From BOKV01 sp041397525 (GTDB taxonomy: Bacteria; Pseudomonadota; Alphaproteobacteria; Rhizobiales; Rhizobiaceae), in assembly GCA_041397525.1 (NCBI GenBank), contig JAWKWL010000001.1, forward strand, positions 62,001-126,000: a stretch of 64,000 nt of DNA, written 5' to 3'. How positions within the stretch are numbered: position 1 is the first letter of the stretch; every line of letters begins with the position of its first letter. Made by a program: the position numbers and the translations under genes. The notes under the pieces were generated by a model. The model did no database searches. It worked only from the letters and a program-made list of their open reading frames with translations, and was not told where the DNA came from. Of this stretch, positions 62,009 to 64,000 are shown in pieces.

Positions 62009-62842
62009 ATGGTGAAGACAACGACCAATGATCCGGTGACACTATATGGCGGCAGGGTAATGCATGCGCGCATGCAACCTGTTGCGCACCGGTTTTCCTA
62101 TGCCATCACTTCGATCCTGGTCGACCTTGACCGGTTGACCGAGGCCAATGCCAAGAGTGCCATTTTTTCGGTCAATCACGCCAATCTCGTATCCTTCAAC
62201 GAGCGCCATCATGGCCCTCGGGACGGCTCATCCCTGCGTGACTGGGTTGACGGGCTGATTGCGGCCGCGGGACTGGCAAGGCCGCATTCCGTTTCGCTGC
62301 TGTGCTACCCGACGGTGCTTGGCTATACCTTCAATCCGCTGTCAGTCTATTTCTGCAAGGACGCTGCTGGCAGCGTTACCGCGCTGGTCTATCAGGTCCA
62401 CAACACATTCGGTGAAAGTCATTCCTATGTCGAGCCGGTTCGCCCCGGCCATGTCAGCCCGGCGGGAATTCGCCAAAGCCGGGCGAAAGGGTTTTATGTG
62501 TCACCCTTCATGGAAATGGACATGACCTATCATTTCCGCATCTCGCCGCCAGACAGTTCGGTCGCCCTGCGCATTCTGGAAACAGGCACATCAGGACCGG
62601 TCCTTTCAGCTTGTTTCTTCGGCAGGCAAGAACCACTTACAACAAAGTCGCTCAGTGCGGTGGTCTTGAAAACTGCAGGCATTACGTGGAAAACTATCCT
62701 GGGGATACATTACGAGGCGTTAAGGCTCTGGCTGAAGGGGCTCAAACTGGTCAGCCGTCCGCCTGCGCCCACGCCAGTAAGCTATCCCTCGCCGTCGACG
62801 GCGAATACCATGGCGAACAGACAGCTGGCAGCGGGCGAATGA
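62009..62842 (+). CDS. DUF1365 family protein
   Basis: This 277-residue protein has DUF1365 text: YGGRVMHARMQPVAHRFSYA near the N-terminus, LCYPTVLGYTFNPLSVYFCK, QVHNTFGESHSY and KGFYVSPFMEMDMTYHF. The family always occurs with the flavoprotein and the CFA-synthase-like gene and is thought to take part in the same lipid modification. It follows the previous gene by 6 bp and overlaps an in-frame ATG of the next gene. Confidence 0.92.
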   Translation: MVKTTTNDPVTLYGGRVMHARMQPVAHRFSYAITSILVDLDRLTEANAKSAIFSVNHANLVSFNERHHGPRDGSSLRDWVDGLIAAAGLARPHSVSLLCYPTVLGYTFNPLSVYFCKDAAGSVTALVYQVHNTFGESHSYVEPVRPGHVSPAGIRQSRAKGFYVSPFMEMDMTYHFRISPPDSSVALRILETGTSGPVLSACFFGRQEPLTTKSLSAVVLKTAGITWKTILGIHYEALRLWLKGLKLVSRPPAPTPVSYPSPSTANTMANRQLAAGE

Positions 62843-62871
62843 CGTTCGAATGCCAGGGGAGGCAATTGCAG

Positions 62872-64000
62872 ATGTTGGCAAAAGCTCCGCAATCCACGAA
62901 TGCAGCGCAAGGCGGCAGCGAGCCGGTGACGGTGACCCACGAAAACCTGGCTCTTGCATTGCGCGGCCTTCCCTTCAATGTTCGGTTTGTGGTGCAGACA
63001 CTTGTCCGTCTCAAGCTTGGCGCGCTGACCCTGCGCCTGCCAGACGGCCGCGCATTCCATTTCGACGCCCCGCTTGATGGACCATCTGCTGAACTGATCC
63101 TGCACAACTGGCGCATGCCCAGGCGCACGCTGCTTGGCGGTACGATTGGCGCTGCCGAGAGCTACATGGACGGCGACTGGGACAGCCCGGACGTAACGGC
63201 GCTGCTGTCCCTGTTCGGCCTCAACGATGAAGTCGGGCAGGACCTTACCTCGCCGAACTGGTTCAACAACCTTGTCGAGACGGTGCGCCACTGGTGGAAT
63301 GAAAATACACCGGATGGTTCGCGCCGAAACATCGCTGCCCATTATGACCTTGGCAATGCCTTCTACAGCCGCTGGCTCGATCCGAGCATGACCTATTCGT
63401 CTGCGATTTATGAAAAGAGCGAATCCTCCCTCACCCAGGCGCAGGAATCCAAATACCGCTCTCTTGCCGAGCGCGCCGGAATGCGTGAAGGCCACAGCGT
63501 GCTTGAAATCGGGTGCGGTTGGGGGGGATTTGCCGAATATGCTGCCAAACATGTCGGCTGCAAGGTTACAGGTCTCACCATCAGCCGAGAGCAGTTTGAT
63601 TTTGCCCGCGAGCGCATTTTCCGCGAAGGCCTGACCGAGAAGGTCGATATCCGGTTTCAGGACTACCGCGACGAGAAGGGCCAATACGATGCGGTCGCTT
63701 CCATCGAGATGTTCGAGGCGGTTGGCGAGAAATATTGGCCAACCTATTTCGAACGCGTCAGCGACTGCCTGAAAAACGGTGGCCGCGCTGGTCTGCAGAT
63801 CATCACTATTGCCGAGCGGCATTTCGAGCAGTATCGCCGCCGGCCAGACTTTATCCAGCGCTACATCTTCCCGGGGGGAATGCTTCCCCCGCCTTCGAAA
63901 TTGCTGCAACTGGGCAAGCGCGCTGGCCTGACGCAGGTGGCCGAGCGCGTTTTCCCGCTCGACTATGCCAGGACGCTGGCCGAATGGCGGCACAGTTTCA
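62872..64000 (+). CDS. Cyclopropane-fatty-acyl-phospholipid synthase family, partial (3' end beyond window)
   Basis: This SAM-dependent enzyme acts on unsaturated lipid chains. At least 376 codons are in the window. The start at 62872 has AGGGGAGG nine bases upstream; an ATG at 62839 overlapping the DUF1365 stop (ATGA) is in the same frame and cannot be excluded. Motifs: NIAAHYDLGNAFYSRWLDPS, MTYSSAIYEK, SVLEIGCGWGGFAEYAA (SAM site), LTISREQFDFA and a conserved RRPDFIQRYIFPGGMLP. Members of this cluster may make cyclopropane or methyl-branched/furan fatty acids under singlet-oxygen stress; which one is not determined. Confidence 0.92.
   Translation, partial: MLAKAPQSTNAAQGGSEPVTVTHENLALALRGLPFNVRFVVQTLVRLKLGALTLRLPDGRAFHFDAPLDGPSAELILHNWRMPRRTLLGGTIGAAESYMDGDWDSPDVTALLSLFGLNDEVGQDLTSPNWFNNLVETVRHWWNENTPDGSRRNIAAHYDLGNAFYSRWLDPSMTYSSAIYEKSESSLTQAQESKYRSLAERAGMREGHSVLEIGCGWGGFAEYAAKHVGCKVTGLTISREQFDFARERIFREGLTEKVDIRFQDYRDEKGQYDAVASIEMFEAVGEKYWPTYFERVSDCLKNGGRAGLQIITIAERHFEQYRRRPDFIQRYIFPGGMLPPPSKLLQLGKRAGLTQVAERVFPLDYARTLAEWRHSF

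Noticed and set aside
62782..63993. Long minus-strand frame opposite the CFA-synthase gene
   Set aside because: The plus strand encodes a well conserved enzyme here; the minus frame has no recognisable family text and reflects GC-rich codon use.

Overview
The window looks like chromosomal DNA of an alphaproteobacterium of the order Hyphomicrobiales (Rhizobiales). The signs are a cckA-fliO-dksA neighbourhood, CtrA-type boxes (TTAA-N7-TTAA), a giant two-membrane-span coiled-coil protein resembling the rhizobial growth-pole-ring protein GPR/RgsE, the pcm-tolC pair, a MatB-type malonyl-CoA synthetase and an unusually large set of class III adenylate cyclases. A DmdA-like protein makes a marine or coastal lifestyle possible. 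No phage, transposon, CRISPR array or plasmid function was seen. The window starts inside an ABC ATPase gene and ends inside a cyclopropane-fatty-acid-synthase-like gene.

Region 1 (0-24 kb) is import and catabolism. A minus-strand operon encodes an atypical M19 dipeptidase and a Dpp-type peptide transporter. It diverges from a plus-strand operon with an M20 hydrolase, two amidases and malonyl-CoA synthetase. Each of these operons has a nearby CAGTATACTG/CTGTATACAG palindrome. Then comes a LivKHMGF-type transporter whose binding-protein gene carries many small indels, an FAD oxidoreductase, a DmdA/GcvT-family protein with a divergent LysR regulator, and an enolase-superfamily enzyme.

Region 2 (21-46 kb) is core housekeeping and cell cycle: the CckA hybrid kinase, FliO-like protein, DksA, an amino-acid-oxidase-like flavoprotein, SixA, YcjX/YcjF, a secreted protein, a folP-folB-folK operon in which all three genes use non-ATG starts, a DUF922-like lipoprotein, a [2Fe-2S] ferredoxin, an Hpt protein, the GPR-like protein, trigger factor, tRNA-Leu, a sensor cyclase, TolC, Pcm, tRNA-Cys and tRNA-Asn.

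Region 3 (47-59 kb) is the most unusual. It holds two divergent cyclases, one of them a six-span membrane anchor joined to a [2Fe-2S] domain and a cyclase (CyaC-like). Downstream on the same strand follow a 913-residue ABC-exporter-like protein with degenerate ATPase motifs, a stand-alone cyclic-nucleotide-binding protein and a metallo-beta-lactamase-fold hydrolase. Next to them are two tandem FecR-domain proteins divergent from a CHASE2 cyclase. With the cyclase at 42.3 kb this gives four class III cyclases in about 17 kb.

Region 4 (59-64 kb) is a photolyase / flavoprotein / DUF1365 / CFA-synthase-like operon. It is preceded by a sequence that matches an ECF11 (RpoE-ChrR, singlet-oxygen) promoter.
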